Below are positions 19,746-29,417 of a stretch of DNA of 64,000 bases, one piece after another. Position 1 is the stretch's first letter. Every line of letters begins with the position of its first letter. A program made the position numbers and the translations under genes. Source of the DNA: an uncultured Pelagibacteraceae bacterium. GTDB lineage: Bacteria > Pseudomonadota > Alphaproteobacteria > Pelagibacterales > Pelagibacteraceae. The notes under the pieces were generated by a model, which saw only the letters and a program-made list of their open reading frames with translations, ran no database searches and was not told the DNA's origin. The stretch covers positions 53,423 through 117,422 of the forward strand of contig CACJQI010000005.1 of NCBI GenBank assembly GCA_902595535.1, given 5' to 3'.

Positions 19746-20636
19746 TTATTTTTCGCTATCTTCTCTAAGAACTGTTTTTTGAGATACTCTTAATCTTACT
19801 AATACTGTGTTAGCAATATAAATCGAAGAATATGTTCCAAATATTACTCCAAGTATCATTGCTAAAGAGAAACCTTTTAAAATCTCACCACCAAAAAAAT
19901 AAATAGCTAATAAAGCAAGCAATGTAGTTGCAGAAGTAATTATTGTTCTAGATAATGTTTCATTAATTGAGATATTTGTAAGTTCAAAAATTTTAATATC
20001 AGAATATTTTCTCAAATTTTCACGTACTCGATCAAAAATTACCACAGTATCATTCATTGAATAACCAACTATTGTTAAAACAGCTGCAATTATTGATAGA
20101 TTAATTTCTAAACTAAATAATGAAAAAACACCTAATGTAACTATGACATCATGGAATAAGGCAAGTATTGCACCTAAACTGAATTGCCATTCAAATCTTA
20201 TCCAAATATAGAATAACATCGCAGCTAATGATAATGAAATTGCGATAACTCCAGACTTTAATAATTCAGAACTGACCTTAGGACCAACATTTTCAACTCT
20301 TCTAAAGTTAAAATTATTACCAAATGACTTATCTAAATTGTTCTTAATTTCTTCAATTATATTTTTTTTGTTATCTTTATTTTCAAACTTAATTAAATAA
20401 TCTGTGTCATTACCGAATTTTTTAACAGACACATCACCTAAATCCATCTGACTAAATTTATCTCTTAAAGAACTTACATTTATCTTCGTATCTGTAGATC
20501 TAAGTTCAATTAAGGTTCCACCTTTAAAATCAATACCAAAATTAAGACCTTTAAAGATTAAAAGAACTAATGAAACAATAATTAATAATGAAGAGACAAT
20601 ATTAAAATGATTATAATATTTATTAAAAGCAATCAT
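19746..20636 (-). CDS. secF: Protein translocase subunit SecF
   Basis: Inner-membrane RND-type subunit that with SecD uses the proton gradient to complete Sec export. It has six helices with a periplasmic domain after the first. Motifs include GLNFGIDFKGGTLIELR near the N-terminus and VGYSMNDTVVIFDRVREN in TM4. Length is 296 residues. It directly abuts secD (1-base overlap) and is preceded further upstream by yajC, the standard yajC-secD-secF order. It ends 2 bases from the convergent PuuD-like gene. Confidence 0.96.
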   Translation of the reverse strand: MIAFNKYYNHFNIVSSLLIIVSLVLLIFKGLNFGIDFKGGTLIELRSTDTKINVSSLRDKFSQMDLGDVSVKKFGNDTDYLIKFENKDNKKNIIEEIKNNLDKSFGNNFNFRRVENVGPKVSSELLKSGVIAISLSLAAMLFYIWIRFEWQFSLGAILALFHDVIVTLGVFSLFSLEINLSIIAAVLTIVGYSMNDTVVIFDRVRENLRKYSDIKIFELTNISINETLSRTIITSATTLLALLAIYFFGGEILKGFSLAMILGVIFGTYSSIYIANTVLVRLRVSQKTVLREDSEK

Positions 20637-22189
20637 TAAATTAACTTCTCCTTATCTCTATTTTTAGACACGTAAAGACTAGTAAATAACCTTGCTATAA
20701 AATAAACTGAAAAAAGAGTAGTAAAAATTCCAACACCAAGAGTTACTGAAAAACCTTTAACAGGTCCAGAACCCATAAAGAAAAGTATTACTGCTGCTAG
20801 TAAAGTTGTTATATTTGCATCAATAATAGCAGTTCTAGATTTTGTATAACCACTATCAAAAGCTACAATATTATTATTTTCATCTCTTAATTCTTCTTTA
20901 ATTCTTTCAAAAATTAGTACGTTAGCATCTACAGCCATACCAACTGTCAATATTATTCCAGCAATTCCAGGTAAAGTTAATGTTGCTTCAAATAAAGTTA
21001 ATATGCCTAACAGAATAAATAAATTTATAATTAAAGTTACATTGGTGATTAATCCAAAAACTCTATATTTTACAAACATAAAAATTATTACTAAAAGAAA
21101 ACCAATAGCTAGAGCAATCATACCTGCGTTTATTGAGTCTTGGCCTAAATCTGGACCAACAGTTCTCTCTTCAATAATATTAAGAGGTGCTGGTAATGCT
21201 CCTGATCTTAATAATAGAGCTAAATCTGTTGCAGTTTGAAAAGTAAATCCTCCACTAATTTGACCTGAGCCACTTGCAATAGTATCTCTTACAACTGGTG
21301 CACTTATAATTTTGCCATCTAAAACTATTGCTAATTGTTTACCAATACCAGTTGATGTTGCCTTACCAAATCTCTTTGCTCCTACCCTATCAAGTGAAAA
21401 AGATACTATTGTTTGGTTTGTTTGAGTATCCATTTTAGGTTGAGCATCTAAAAGATTATCTCCACTTATTATTATTCTCTTACTTACTGTTGCTTCATCA
21501 ATACCATCTTCAAATTTAAGTTTTTCAACTCCAAAACGGTCATTGTCATCGTTAGTTACAAATCTAAAAGTTAAATTAGCAGTTTTTCCTAATAAAGATT
21601 TAACCCTCATTGGATCATCTAATCCAGGTAACTCAACTAAGATACGATTATTTCCTCTTTTTAAAATATTTGGTTCATTAGTTCCAACTTCATCAATTCT
21701 TCTTCTTACAATTTCAATAGCTTGATCTTGTGAAGAGGTTTTGAGAACTATTAAGCCTTGTCTTGAAAAATTTAATTTAAAATTAATACCGGTATCTTCA
21801 ATTTCTAATTGGTGAGATTTAAATCTTGGATAATAGGGGTTTATGTCACTATTTTCATCTGTAAATGTATCAATGATAGTTTGTTTATTTTTTTCTAAAA
21901 CGTTGAAATAGATATTTTGATTTTCAATCTTGATATTATTTATCTTAATATCTTTTTCCTTAAAATAATTTCTAATACTGGTTGTTAAGTTTTGAAGTTT
22001 TTGTTCTATAACTGGAGCATTATCAATCTCCAATAACAAATAAGATCCACCTTGAAGATCCAGACCCAAATTTATCTTTTTATCAAAAAAACTATCATCA
22101 AATTTAAATAAATTAGATGAAGCAATTAAAACAAATAAAAGTGAAAAAAGAGTAATAAATAAAATTCTTAACTTTGAAAAATAAAGCAC
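20636..22189 (-). CDS. secD: Protein translocase subunit SecD
   Basis: Partner of SecF in the SecDF-YajC complex of the inner membrane. KINLGLDLQGGSYLLLEID follows the first helix, then the large periplasmic P1 domain with RRIDEVGTNEP and the SGSGQISGGFTFQTATDLALLLRSGALPAPL stretch. The TM bundle includes LTVGMAVDANVLIFERIKEE with the conserved Asp. Length is 517 residues. The yajC gene lies 15 bases upstream. Confidence 0.96.
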   Translation of the reverse strand: MLYFSKLRILFITLFSLLFVLIASSNLFKFDDSFFDKKINLGLDLQGGSYLLLEIDNAPVIEQKLQNLTTSIRNYFKEKDIKINNIKIENQNIYFNVLEKNKQTIIDTFTDENSDINPYYPRFKSHQLEIEDTGINFKLNFSRQGLIVLKTSSQDQAIEIVRRRIDEVGTNEPNILKRGNNRILVELPGLDDPMRVKSLLGKTANLTFRFVTNDDNDRFGVEKLKFEDGIDEATVSKRIIISGDNLLDAQPKMDTQTNQTIVSFSLDRVGAKRFGKATSTGIGKQLAIVLDGKIISAPVVRDTIASGSGQISGGFTFQTATDLALLLRSGALPAPLNIIEERTVGPDLGQDSINAGMIALAIGFLLVIIFMFVKYRVFGLITNVTLIINLFILLGILTLFEATLTLPGIAGIILTVGMAVDANVLIFERIKEELRDENNNIVAFDSGYTKSRTAIIDANITTLLAAVILFFMGSGPVKGFSVTLGVGIFTTLFSVYFIARLFTSLYVSKNRDKEKLI

Positions 22190-22204
22190 TTTAAATAAAA
22201 ATTA

Positions 22205-22498
22205 TTATTTCTTAACTTCTTGTGGATTACCTTGAAGAGCTTGAATACCAGTAGCTTTAACTATTTCAACTTTAACATTGTCAGCTATTTCAACTTCAAC
22301 TTTGTCATTATCAATTAATCTTTCTACAGTACCAGTGATACCTCCAGAAGTGATTACTTTATCACCTCGTTTAAGTCCTTCAACCATAGCTTTATGCTCT
22401 TTTACTTTTTTTTGCTGTGGTCTGATTAAGAAAAAATAAAAAATTACAAAAATTAAAATTAACGGTATAAATTGTCCTATTCCTGAACCTTCTGGCAT
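22205..22498 (-). CDS. yajC: Preprotein translocase subunit YajC
   Basis: Small single-span inner-membrane protein associated with SecDF. The hydrophobic segment IPLILIFVIFYFFLIRPQQKK is followed by the cytoplasmic domain with LKRGDKVITSGGITGTV and the terminal EIVKATGIQAL. Length is 97 residues. It lies upstream of secD in the same operon, with serS 55 bases upstream. A purine-rich AAGGAGAT sits just before the ATG, one of the clearer Shine-Dalgarno sites here. Confidence 0.94.
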   Translation of the reverse strand: MPEGSGIGQFIPLILIFVIFYFFLIRPQQKKVKEHKAMVEGLKRGDKVITSGGITGTVERLIDNDKVEVEIADNVKVEIVKATGIQALQGNPQEVKK

Positions 22499-22553
22499 AA
22501 ATCTCCTTATAATTTAGCTGAATTCTTATACCATCTTTTTGATTAAAACAACT

Positions 22554-23813
22554 TTATTTGAGTGAAATTATTTCTAAATTATTCATGTATGGTCTCAGTA
22601 TCTCAGGAACAATTATTGAACCATCTTTTTGTTGATAATTTTCTAATACAGCAATTAATGTTCTACCAACAGCTAAACCACTCCCATTTAATGTGCCAAC
22701 AAATACACTCTCTTTATTTTCATTTTTGTATCTTGCCTTCATTCTCTGTGCTTGAAATGTTGAACATGAAGAACAGGAAGAAATTTCACGATATTTATTT
22801 TCTGACGGAAGCCAAACTTCTATATCATATGTTTTTTCAGCACTAAAACCCATATCACCAGAGCATAAAATAATTTTTTTATATGGAAGTTTTAACTTAT
22901 CAAGAATGTCTGTTGCACAGTCAGTCATTCTTTCTAATTCTTTTAAACAATTTTCTTTTTCAACAATACTTACCATTTCAACTTTATAAAATTGATGTTG
23001 TCTGATCATACCTTTGGTATCTTTACCATAGCTACCTGCTTCTTTTCTAAAGCATGGTGTTGAAGCAACAAACCTCATTGGAAGTTTGTTTTTATCTATA
23101 ATTTTATCTTTTACAATATTTGTTAAAATTACTTCAGCAGTAGGAATAAGAAATTTTCTATCAGAACCTTGATCAAATTTAATCTCAAATTGATCATTTT
23201 CAAATTTGGGAAGTTGTCCTGTGCCAAACATTGTATTGTCAGAAGCTATCAAAGGTGGAGAGATCTCTTGATATTTATTTATATTGATATGTGTATCAAG
23301 CATAAAATTTGATAATGCTCTTTCTAGTAGTGCAAGTTTATCTTTAACAAAAACAAATCTAGAACCTGTGGTTTTAGTGGCAAGATCAAAATCTAGCATA
23401 TTTAATGCTTCACCTAATTCGTAGTGAGATTTAGGTTTAAAATCAAAATTTGGTATTTCACCTGATTTTGATATTTCAACATTATCATTCTCATCATTAC
23501 CTTCAGGAACATCAGTGTGTGGTATATTAGGTATGTTTGATAAAATTTTATCTAGCTCAATCTTTATATTTTTTTGATTTTCAGTAACTTTGCCTAATTC
23601 AACGGATATTTCTTTAGATTTTGCAAACATGCTTTCATCTTTAGATTTCGAAATATCTTTTTTTTCTTTTTCTAGAGACTCTTTTTTTTGAATTAAGTTT
23701 CTATTTTCCTCATCTAATTTTTGTAAATTTTCAAAATCAATATTAGCAGATCTATTTTTTAAAGATTTGGCAAAAGCAGAAAAATCATTTCTAATATCTT
23801 TTAAATTATGCAT
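22554..23813 (-). CDS. serS: Seryl-tRNA synthetase
   Basis: Class II synthetase charging tRNA-Ser. An N-terminal coiled-coil arm (about residues 25-100, [18 protein letters not shown]) precedes the catalytic core with [21 protein letters not shown] (motif 2), [20 protein letters not shown] and the final [17 protein letters not shown] (motif 3). Length of 419 residues is normal. It overlaps tatC by 8 bases, as in many Alphaproteobacteria. Confidence 0.96.
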   Translation of the reverse strand: MHNLKDIRNDFSAFAKSLKNRSANIDFENLQKLDEENRNLIQKKESLEKEKKDISKSKDESMFAKSKEISVELGKVTENQKNIKIELDKILSNIPNIPHTDVPEGNDENDNVEISKSGEIPNFDFKPKSHYELGEALNMLDFDLATKTTGSRFVFVKDKLALLERALSNFMLDTHININKYQEISPPLIASDNTMFGTGQLPKFENDQFEIKFDQGSDRKFLIPTAEVILTNIVKDKIIDKNKLPMRFVASTPCFRKEAGSYGKDTKGMIRQHQFYKVEMVSIVEKENCLKELERMTDCATDILDKLKLPYKKIILCSGDMGFSAEKTYDIEVWLPSENKYREISSCSSCSTFQAQRMKARYKNENKESVFVGTLNGSGLAVGRTLIAVLENYQQKDGSIIVPEILRPYMNNLEIISLK

Positions 23814-24576
23814 CTGAGTTTTCTAATCTTTTATTTTCGATAAATTTTACTGAAAATATTGATAATTCATATAAAATTAATAAAGGTATAGCTAATCCAA
23901 TTTGAGTTATGGGATCTGGTGGAGTTAACAATGCAGCAGTAGCAAAAATAATTACTACAACATATTTTCTTCTTTTTTTTAAAAACTGACTATTAACCAC
24001 TCCTACTCTTGCTAACAAGCTTAAAATAACTGGCAACTGAAAACTTATGCCAAAAGCAAAAATAAGTTTCATTATTAATGATAAATACTCATTAACTTTT
24101 GCCTCAAGTTGAATTGGTAAGTTTGTTGAAATTCCAGAACTTTCGAAGGATAAAAAAAATTTAATAGCAAGTGGCATAATCAAATAATAAACTAACATGC
24201 CTCCAATTAAAAAAAGAACAGGTGTCAAAATTAAGTAAGGTATAATAGCTGATTTCTCATGTTTGTATAAACCAGGGGCAATAAATTTCCAAACTTGGAT
24301 TAAAATAAAAGGGCAAGTAACAAAAAAAGCAGTAAAAAAAGAAACTTTTAAATAAGTTAAAAAAGTTTCTTGTAGTGCTGTGAATATCAATCTTCTATCT
24401 GTTCCATCATTTTTTACAGCTTGAGCGTAAGGATCTACTAGAAATCCATATATATATTCAGCAAAAAAATAACATCCAATAAAAAAAATTAACAAAAACA
24501 TAAAGCTATAAATCAGTCTTTTTCTTAGTTCAGTTAAATGACTAATAAAGCCACTTTCATTTTCTTCATTATTCAT
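23806..24576 (-). CDS. tatC: Twin-arginine translocase subunit TatC
   Basis: Polytopic receptor of the Tat pathway. Six hydrophobic helices are visible. The N-terminus carries the family motif [15 protein letters not shown], and the FxxP/FE-type loops include [13 protein letters not shown] and the [12 protein letters not shown] segment. Length is 256 residues. It overlaps tatB by 8 bases and serS by 8 bases. The M48 protein near 9948 carries a plausible RR signal for this system. Confidence 0.95.
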   Translation of the reverse strand: MNNEENESGFISHLTELRKRLIYSFMFLLIFFIGCYFFAEYIYGFLVDPYAQAVKNDGTDRRLIFTALQETFLTYLKVSFFTAFFVTCPFILIQVWKFIAPGLYKHEKSAIIPYLILTPVLFLIGGMLVYYLIMPLAIKFFLSFESSGISTNLPIQLEAKVNEYLSLIMKLIFAFGISFQLPVILSLLARVGVVNSQFLKKRRKYVVVIIFATAALLTPPDPITQIGLAIPLLILYELSIFSVKFIENKRLENSDA

Positions 24577-24784
24577 CTTCTTTAATCTTTTTTTTTATTT
24601 TGTTATTTTCTTTATCCTCAATATCAATATTTGAAACTTCATTTTGAATATCATTTACATATCTTTTAGCTGCACCAATCCAAGAACCAACTTTTTTTAA
24701 CATTATTGGAAAATCTTTTGGGCCTAAAACGATAATAGCAACAACTACAATAATTAAAATTTCAAACCAACCGATAGTAGGCAT
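24569..24784 (-). CDS. tatB: Sec-independent translocase protein TatB
   Basis: Single N-terminal transmembrane helix (IGWFEILIIVVVAIIVLGPKDFP) followed by an amphipathic helix and a charged tail. The Glu in the helix and the LGPKDFP hinge are typical of TatB rather than TatA. At 71 residues it is much shorter than the E. coli protein, a likely reflection of genome streamlining. It lies 5 bases after tatA and overlaps tatC by 8 bases. Confidence 0.88.
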   Translation of the reverse strand: MPTIGWFEILIIVVVAIIVLGPKDFPIMLKKVGSWIGAAKRYVNDIQNEVSNIDIEDKENNKIKKKIKEDE

Positions 24785-24789
24785 GGGGT

Positions 24790-24990
24790 TTATTCTTTGT
24801 TTGGTGTGTCTTTGTTATCTTCAGAAATATTCTTTGTTTCTTCTTCATTAGTATAGTCTGAGGCCATACCTTTTTTAAAACTTTTAATTCCTTTTGCCAC
24901 ATCTCCCATTATTGTTGAAATTTTGTTTCTGCCAAAAAGCAAAACAATCAGAATAACAATTATTATTATTTCTTTTAATCCAAAAGGCAT
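24790..24990 (-). CDS. tatA: Sec-independent translocase protein TatA
   Basis: Pore-forming subunit of the Tat system. A short N-terminal transmembrane helix is followed by [25 protein letters not shown], which matches the TatA hinge and amphipathic helix (FG...KGxKxFKKxM), then an acidic tail. Length is 66 residues. Gene order tatA-tatB-tatC downstream of scpB is conserved in Alphaproteobacteria. Confidence 0.92.
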   Translation of the reverse strand: MPFGLKEIIIIVILIVLLFGRNKISTIMGDVAKGIKSFKKGMASDYTNEEETKNISEDNKDTPNKE

Positions 24991-25036
24991 TAAATCTTAT
25001 AACCTTTTTTTGAATAATTTAAAAGTTACTTTTTTA

Positions 25037-25738
25037 TTAATCTTTATCTTCAGTATCAAGAGTGCAATTTAACATTTCATCAATATTGGAATAAATATCT
25101 TCTTTCTTTTCATCTTGTTTTTCTTTAAAGAATTTTCCTGTTCCAAAAATAGCATTATCTATACTAGAAGTATCAATTAAACCAGCAGCACCTAATTCAT
25201 CTACTGTTGGCAAATCAGAAAGTTTTTGCAAATTAAAATGACTTAAAAATTCATCTGTAGTCACATATAGTATAGGTTTACCTGGTACCTCTTTACGACC
25301 TCCTGGTTTGACCCAATTGAGTTCCATTAATATTTCCAAGGTATTAGTTCCAAAAGCTACTCCTCTAATTTCTTCAATCTCAGCTCTTGTTACAGGCTGG
25401 TGGTAAACAATTATAGCTAACGTCTCTACAGCTGCTCTTGATAATTTTTTTTCAACAGTCTTTTCCTGTGACATTAAATTTGAGAGTTTTGGAGATGTCC
25501 TAAAAGACCATTTATTTTTGATGCAAACTAAATTTATTCCTCGATTTGAATATTCATTTTGTAACTTTTCTAGTGATTTAACTACATTTGATTTTTTTGA
25601 AACCTTATTTTCAATTGTATCTATATCCAATGGTTCAGCAGCTGCAAAAATTATAGCTTCGATCTCTTTTTCTAAGTCAGTTAACTTGGAAGGAAAATTA
25701 ACCACATTATCTTTAATCAATTTTTCTTTTTTAATCAT
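25037..25738 (-). CDS. scpB: Segregation and condensation protein ScpB
   Basis: Winged-helix partner of ScpA in the SMC condensin complex. The central motif AAVETLAIIVYHQPVTRAEIEEIRGV and the WVKPGGRKEVPGKPILYVTTDEFLSHF stretch are diagnostic. Length is 233 residues, with an acidic C-terminal tail. It overlaps scpA by 8 bases; tatA starts 46 bases downstream. Confidence 0.94.
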   Translation of the reverse strand: MIKKEKLIKDNVVNFPSKLTDLEKEIEAIIFAAAEPLDIDTIENKVSKKSNVVKSLEKLQNEYSNRGINLVCIKNKWSFRTSPKLSNLMSQEKTVEKKLSRAAVETLAIIVYHQPVTRAEIEEIRGVAFGTNTLEILMELNWVKPGGRKEVPGKPILYVTTDEFLSHFNLQKLSDLPTVDELGAAGLIDTSSIDNAIFGTGKFFKEKQDEKKEDIYSNIDEMLNCTLDTEDKD

Positions 25739-26474
25739 TTATTTTTTTAATATAAATATCTCCATATAAGTTTTCTTGTTTAATCGAAATATTACCTTCT
25801 TTAACAAGCTCTAAAGATCCAGAAAAAATTCCAGCTTTACCGGTTTTTTTATATTTAGATCCATCCTTAAATCCTTGAGGTATCAAATCATCTATATTTT
25901 TCCAATCTATTAATTTACCAAAAAATTCTTTAATTGTTTTGATGCCATCCTCAGTTGTAAAAACAGGTAGTTTTGGAATGTTTATTCTTTGAAAGTCTTT
26001 AGTCATTATAATTGATGAATATGCTTTTAATAATTCAAACATAGTTAAATTATATTTAGAACTATAAATTGACCTTATGTTACCTTTTATGCCTCTAGTT
26101 CTAATTTCCCTACCCAATCTTTTTCTTTTAAGCATTTGCTCTGATAATAATCTGATTAATTCTAATTTTTTAAGTTGTAATTTTAACTTGTCAGCAACTT
26201 CTTGAACTTTAAATTCTTCTTCAGGATCTCCAGGTAATAATAATTTAGATTTTAGATAAGCAAGCCAAGTAGCCATTAATAAATATTCTGAAGCAATTTC
26301 TAAATTTAGATCTTTTTCTCTGGTAATATATTCATGAAATTGATCTGCTAGTTTAGTTATTGAAATTTCTTCTAAATCAACTTTTTGTGCTTTAGCTAAA
26401 TCTAAAAGTACATCTAAAGGACCGCTATAATTATTTATATCAACATTAAATAGAACAGAATCAGACTCAGACAT
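25731..26474 (-). CDS. scpA: Segregation and condensation protein ScpA
   Basis: Kleisin subunit of the SMC-ScpAB chromosome-organising complex. The N-terminal YSGPLDVLLDLAKAQKVDLEEISI and the EYLLMATWLAYLKSKLLLP helix are characteristic of ScpA. Length of 247 residues is normal. It lies 9 bases downstream of nagZ and overlaps scpB by 8 bases. Confidence 0.94.
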   Translation of the reverse strand: MSESDSVLFNVDINNYSGPLDVLLDLAKAQKVDLEEISITKLADQFHEYITREKDLNLEIASEYLLMATWLAYLKSKLLLPGDPEEEFKVQEVADKLKLQLKKLELIRLLSEQMLKRKRLGREIRTRGIKGNIRSIYSSKYNLTMFELLKAYSSIIMTKDFQRINIPKLPVFTTEDGIKTIKEFFGKLIDWKNIDDLIPQGFKDGSKYKKTGKAGIFSGSLELVKEGNISIKQENLYGDIYIKKIND

Positions 26475-26483
26475 AACTAGATA

Positions 26484-27434
26484 TTAACTTAAAATTTTAT
26501 AAAATTGTGATGTTTTTTGAATTATAAAATTACTTATCAAGGGTGTGTTATTAGCAACAATCATCATTTCTTTTTGATTACCATTACAATGTAAAACAAT
26601 GTTACAACCTGCTTTAAAAGCTTTAATAGTCTTTGTTTTCATATCTTCTTTTAAACCTTTCATAGATAGGTCGTCAGAAATAAGAATATTCTTAAATCCA
26701 ATTTTCTTTCTAATATATTGAATCACTTTTTTTGAATGGGTTACAGTGTTGTGTTTATCTAATTTTTCATAAATGACATGAGCAGTCATTGCAAAATGGC
26801 AGGCTTTATTCTTAAAAGGATAAAAATCATTTTTTTCCAGAAATTTAAGTGATTTTTTAACTATTGGTGTAAAGTTGTGACTATCAACTTTAGCTAATCC
26901 ATGTCCAGGAATATGCTTAATTACAGTACCAATTGAGTTTTTGTGAAAAAGTTTGATACATAAATCTCCTATTTTAGAAACTGTATTTCTATTTTTAGAA
27001 AAAGATCTATCACCAATTATGTTACTTGCGCCTTTTACTCTTAGATCGAGTATTGGAACGGTATTTATATTTGACCCAATTAATTTTAGCAAATATGAAG
27101 TTTTATCAACAAATAATTTATAGAATATATTGAAATTTTTTCTATTTTTTTCATAAAGACCTCCAAAATACTCTGATGTTAAGTTATCAAATGATATTAT
27201 CCTATTTAATCTGTTGACCCTACCACCTTCCTGATCAATTAATATTGGATAATTTTTATCTTTAAAAATTTTTTTAATATTATCTGTAAGAGTTTTTGTT
27301 TGATTAATAGATTTAATATTTCTTGAAAATAATATAACGCCCCAAGGCTTATGTTTTTTTAAGAAAATTTTTTCACTATTAGATAATTTGTAAGATTTTA
27401 AGCCAACAATAAAAGCCTTTCTATTGCTAATCAT
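26484..27434 (-). CDS. nagZ: Beta-N-acetylhexosaminidase NagZ
   Basis: Cytoplasmic GH3 enzyme that removes GlcNAc from anhydro-muropeptides in cell-wall recycling. The motif PILIDQEGGRVNRL, the catalytic histidine loop KHIPGHGLAKVDSH and the ILISDDLSMKGL segment with the catalytic Asp are all present. Length is 316 residues. It overlaps the small membrane-protein gene upstream by 8 bases. It fits functionally with the MltB and carboxypeptidase genes at the start of the window. Confidence 0.93.
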   Translation of the reverse strand: MISNRKAFIVGLKSYKLSNSEKIFLKKHKPWGVILFSRNIKSINQTKTLTDNIKKIFKDKNYPILIDQEGGRVNRLNRIISFDNLTSEYFGGLYEKNRKNFNIFYKLFVDKTSYLLKLIGSNINTVPILDLRVKGASNIIGDRSFSKNRNTVSKIGDLCIKLFHKNSIGTVIKHIPGHGLAKVDSHNFTPIVKKSLKFLEKNDFYPFKNKACHFAMTAHVIYEKLDKHNTVTHSKKVIQYIRKKIGFKNILISDDLSMKGLKEDMKTKTIKAFKAGCNIVLHCNGNQKEMMIVANNTPLISNFIIQKTSQFYKILS

Positions 27435-27687
27435 TTTCTAAAAGTTTCCAAAAATTAAATTTCTTTTTCTTCTTTTTGTTAGTTTGATTTACGTATTCAA
27501 TTATATCTTGGGTATCACTTTCTAAAATGGGTAAATCTTTTGAATAAATCTTTATTTTTTCTTCAATATCACTATGTGACCGGTAGGATTTTTTAATATT
27601 TTGATCAGAGAAATAATATCTTCCTGTAAAAAATAGAAATATTCCAATAATTAGAATGAATATTAAATATTTAATTTCTTTTAACAT
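27427..27687 (-). CDS. Small single-span membrane protein between argS and nagZ
   Basis: 86-residue protein with one N-terminal transmembrane helix (about residues 7-24) and a short charged C-terminal part ending KKKKKKFNFWKLLEND. I do not recognise a domain. In many Alphaproteobacteria the gene between argS and nagZ encodes a membrane-anchored SPOR-domain protein of several hundred residues; position and topology suggest this is a remnant without the SPOR domain. It overlaps both neighbours (1 base with argS, 8 with nagZ), so it is probably translated. Confidence 0.65.
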   Translation of the reverse strand: MLKEIKYLIFILIIGIFLFFTGRYYFSDQNIKKSYRSHSDIEEKIKIYSKDLPILESDTQDIIEYVNQTNKKKKKKFNFWKLLEND

Positions 27688-29417
27688 TACATTTTATCTG
27701 GTGTATCAACACCTACGATAGACATACCTGATTTAATCACATTTGAAATTGCTTTTAAAAATACTAGCTTATCAGGTGAGATCTCTTTTTGATTATTAAT
27801 AAATCTTTTTTCTGGCTGTTGTTTTCCTAAGTTCCAATATGAATGAAATTCTGATGCAAGTTCATATAGATAAATTGGTATACGATGTGGTTCAAGTTTA
27901 TTACTTGCTGCTTCAATACATTTTGGCCATTCAGAAACTTTTTTTAATATCTTAATTTCATCATCTGAATATTCAAATGAATAATCGTCAATATCTATAT
28001 TTGAGTTTAAATCTTTATTAAGATGTCTAAATACAGATGAAATTCTCGCATAACAATATTGAACATAATAAAGAGGATTATCTTTTGATTTTTCTTTAAC
28101 AGCATCAAAATCAAAATCTAATTCAACATCACTACTTCTATTAAGCATGATAAATCTAGTAGCATCTTTGCCAACTTCTTCTATTAAGTCATCAACAGTT
28201 ATATAGTCACCTTTTCTTTTAGACATTTTAAAAGGTTTTTTATCTTTGATTAATTTTACGAGTTGGCTCACTTTACAAATTAATTTTCCTTTAGTGCCTG
28301 ATAAAGCTTCTACAGATGATGAAATTCTTTTAATATAACCAGCATGATCAGCACCGAGTATATTAATTAGATAATCAAAATTTCTATCAACTTTATTTTT
28401 ATGATAGGCAACATCACTTGCAAAATAAGTCCAACTACCGTCAGATTTTTGTAATGCTCTGTCTTTATCATCACCAAAATCTGTTGATTTAAACAACAAC
28501 TGTTCTCTTTCAACCCAATTTTGATCATCTTCACCAGCTGGTGCTTTAATTTTACCTTTGTAGACAAATTTACTAGCTTCTAAAAATTTAATTACTTCTT
28601 CGACTTCATTATTAACAACTATATTTTTTTCACTTACAAAATTATCGTGATTAATTCCCAAACTTTTCAAATTTTTTTTAATTAACAGTAATGCTTGTTC
28701 TATAGATAAAGTGGTTAATTTTTCAGAAATATCATCATAATTATCAAAATTAATATCAGAATTTAATGAAATAATATTTTTGGCAAAATCAATTAGATAA
28801 TCACCTGGATAAAGATCCTCATTATTTGGAAATGTTTCATTAAACTTTAATTCACGTATTCTAAAATAAACAGATCTAGTAAAGTTAATTATTTGATTAC
28901 CGTAATCGTTTACATAATATTCTTTAGTAACCTTATGTTTATTAAAGATTAGTACATTTGAAATTACATCACCTAAAATTGCTCCTCTACAATGACCAAC
29001 ATGTAATGGACCTGTCGGATTTGCAGAAACAAATTCTACTAAATAATTAAGTTTTTTTTCTTTTTCATTAACTCCATAAGTTGATGAATTGGTTATTATT
29101 TCTTGAATAAAGTTTGACCAAAATAAAGGTTTGAATTTAATGTTTATAAAACCTGGTTTAACAACATTTATATTCTCGATTAAAGGATCTGTATTTTTAA
29201 TAATTGGTGATATTTGTTCTGCTAAATCTATTGGAGATTTTTTATTTAGTTTTGAAAGTACCATAGCCACATTTGTTGAAATATCACAATCAAATTTTGG
29301 TGGAGGGATTTCAGCATTAATCCCGTTAAAAGACTCAGGTATTAGTAGTTCACCTTTTTTATTAAGCTCAATTATAATTGATTTAATTTTATCTAAATAT
29401 AATTCAAAAATATTCAT
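27687..29417 (-). CDS. argS: Arginyl-tRNA synthetase
   Basis: Class I synthetase charging tRNA-Arg. An N-terminal additional domain is followed by VEFVSANPTGPLHVGHCRGA, which holds the HIGH-type motif HVGH, and FKMSKRKGDYITVDDL, which holds KMSK. The C-terminal DALR anticodon-binding domain contains the YYVQYCYARISSV signature. Length is 576 residues. It overlaps dgt by 4 bases and the small membrane-protein gene by 1. Confidence 0.96.
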   Translation of the reverse strand: MNIFELYLDKIKSIIIELNKKGELLIPESFNGINAEIPPPKFDCDISTNVAMVLSKLNKKSPIDLAEQISPIIKNTDPLIENINVVKPGFINIKFKPLFWSNFIQEIITNSSTYGVNEKEKKLNYLVEFVSANPTGPLHVGHCRGAILGDVISNVLIFNKHKVTKEYYVNDYGNQIINFTRSVYFRIRELKFNETFPNNEDLYPGDYLIDFAKNIISLNSDINFDNYDDISEKLTTLSIEQALLLIKKNLKSLGINHDNFVSEKNIVVNNEVEEVIKFLEASKFVYKGKIKAPAGEDDQNWVEREQLLFKSTDFGDDKDRALQKSDGSWTYFASDVAYHKNKVDRNFDYLINILGADHAGYIKRISSSVEALSGTKGKLICKVSQLVKLIKDKKPFKMSKRKGDYITVDDLIEEVGKDATRFIMLNRSSDVELDFDFDAVKEKSKDNPLYYVQYCYARISSVFRHLNKDLNSNIDIDDYSFEYSDDEIKILKKVSEWPKCIEAASNKLEPHRIPIYLYELASEFHSYWNLGKQQPEKRFINNQKEISPDKLVFLKAISNVIKSGMSIVGVDTPDKM

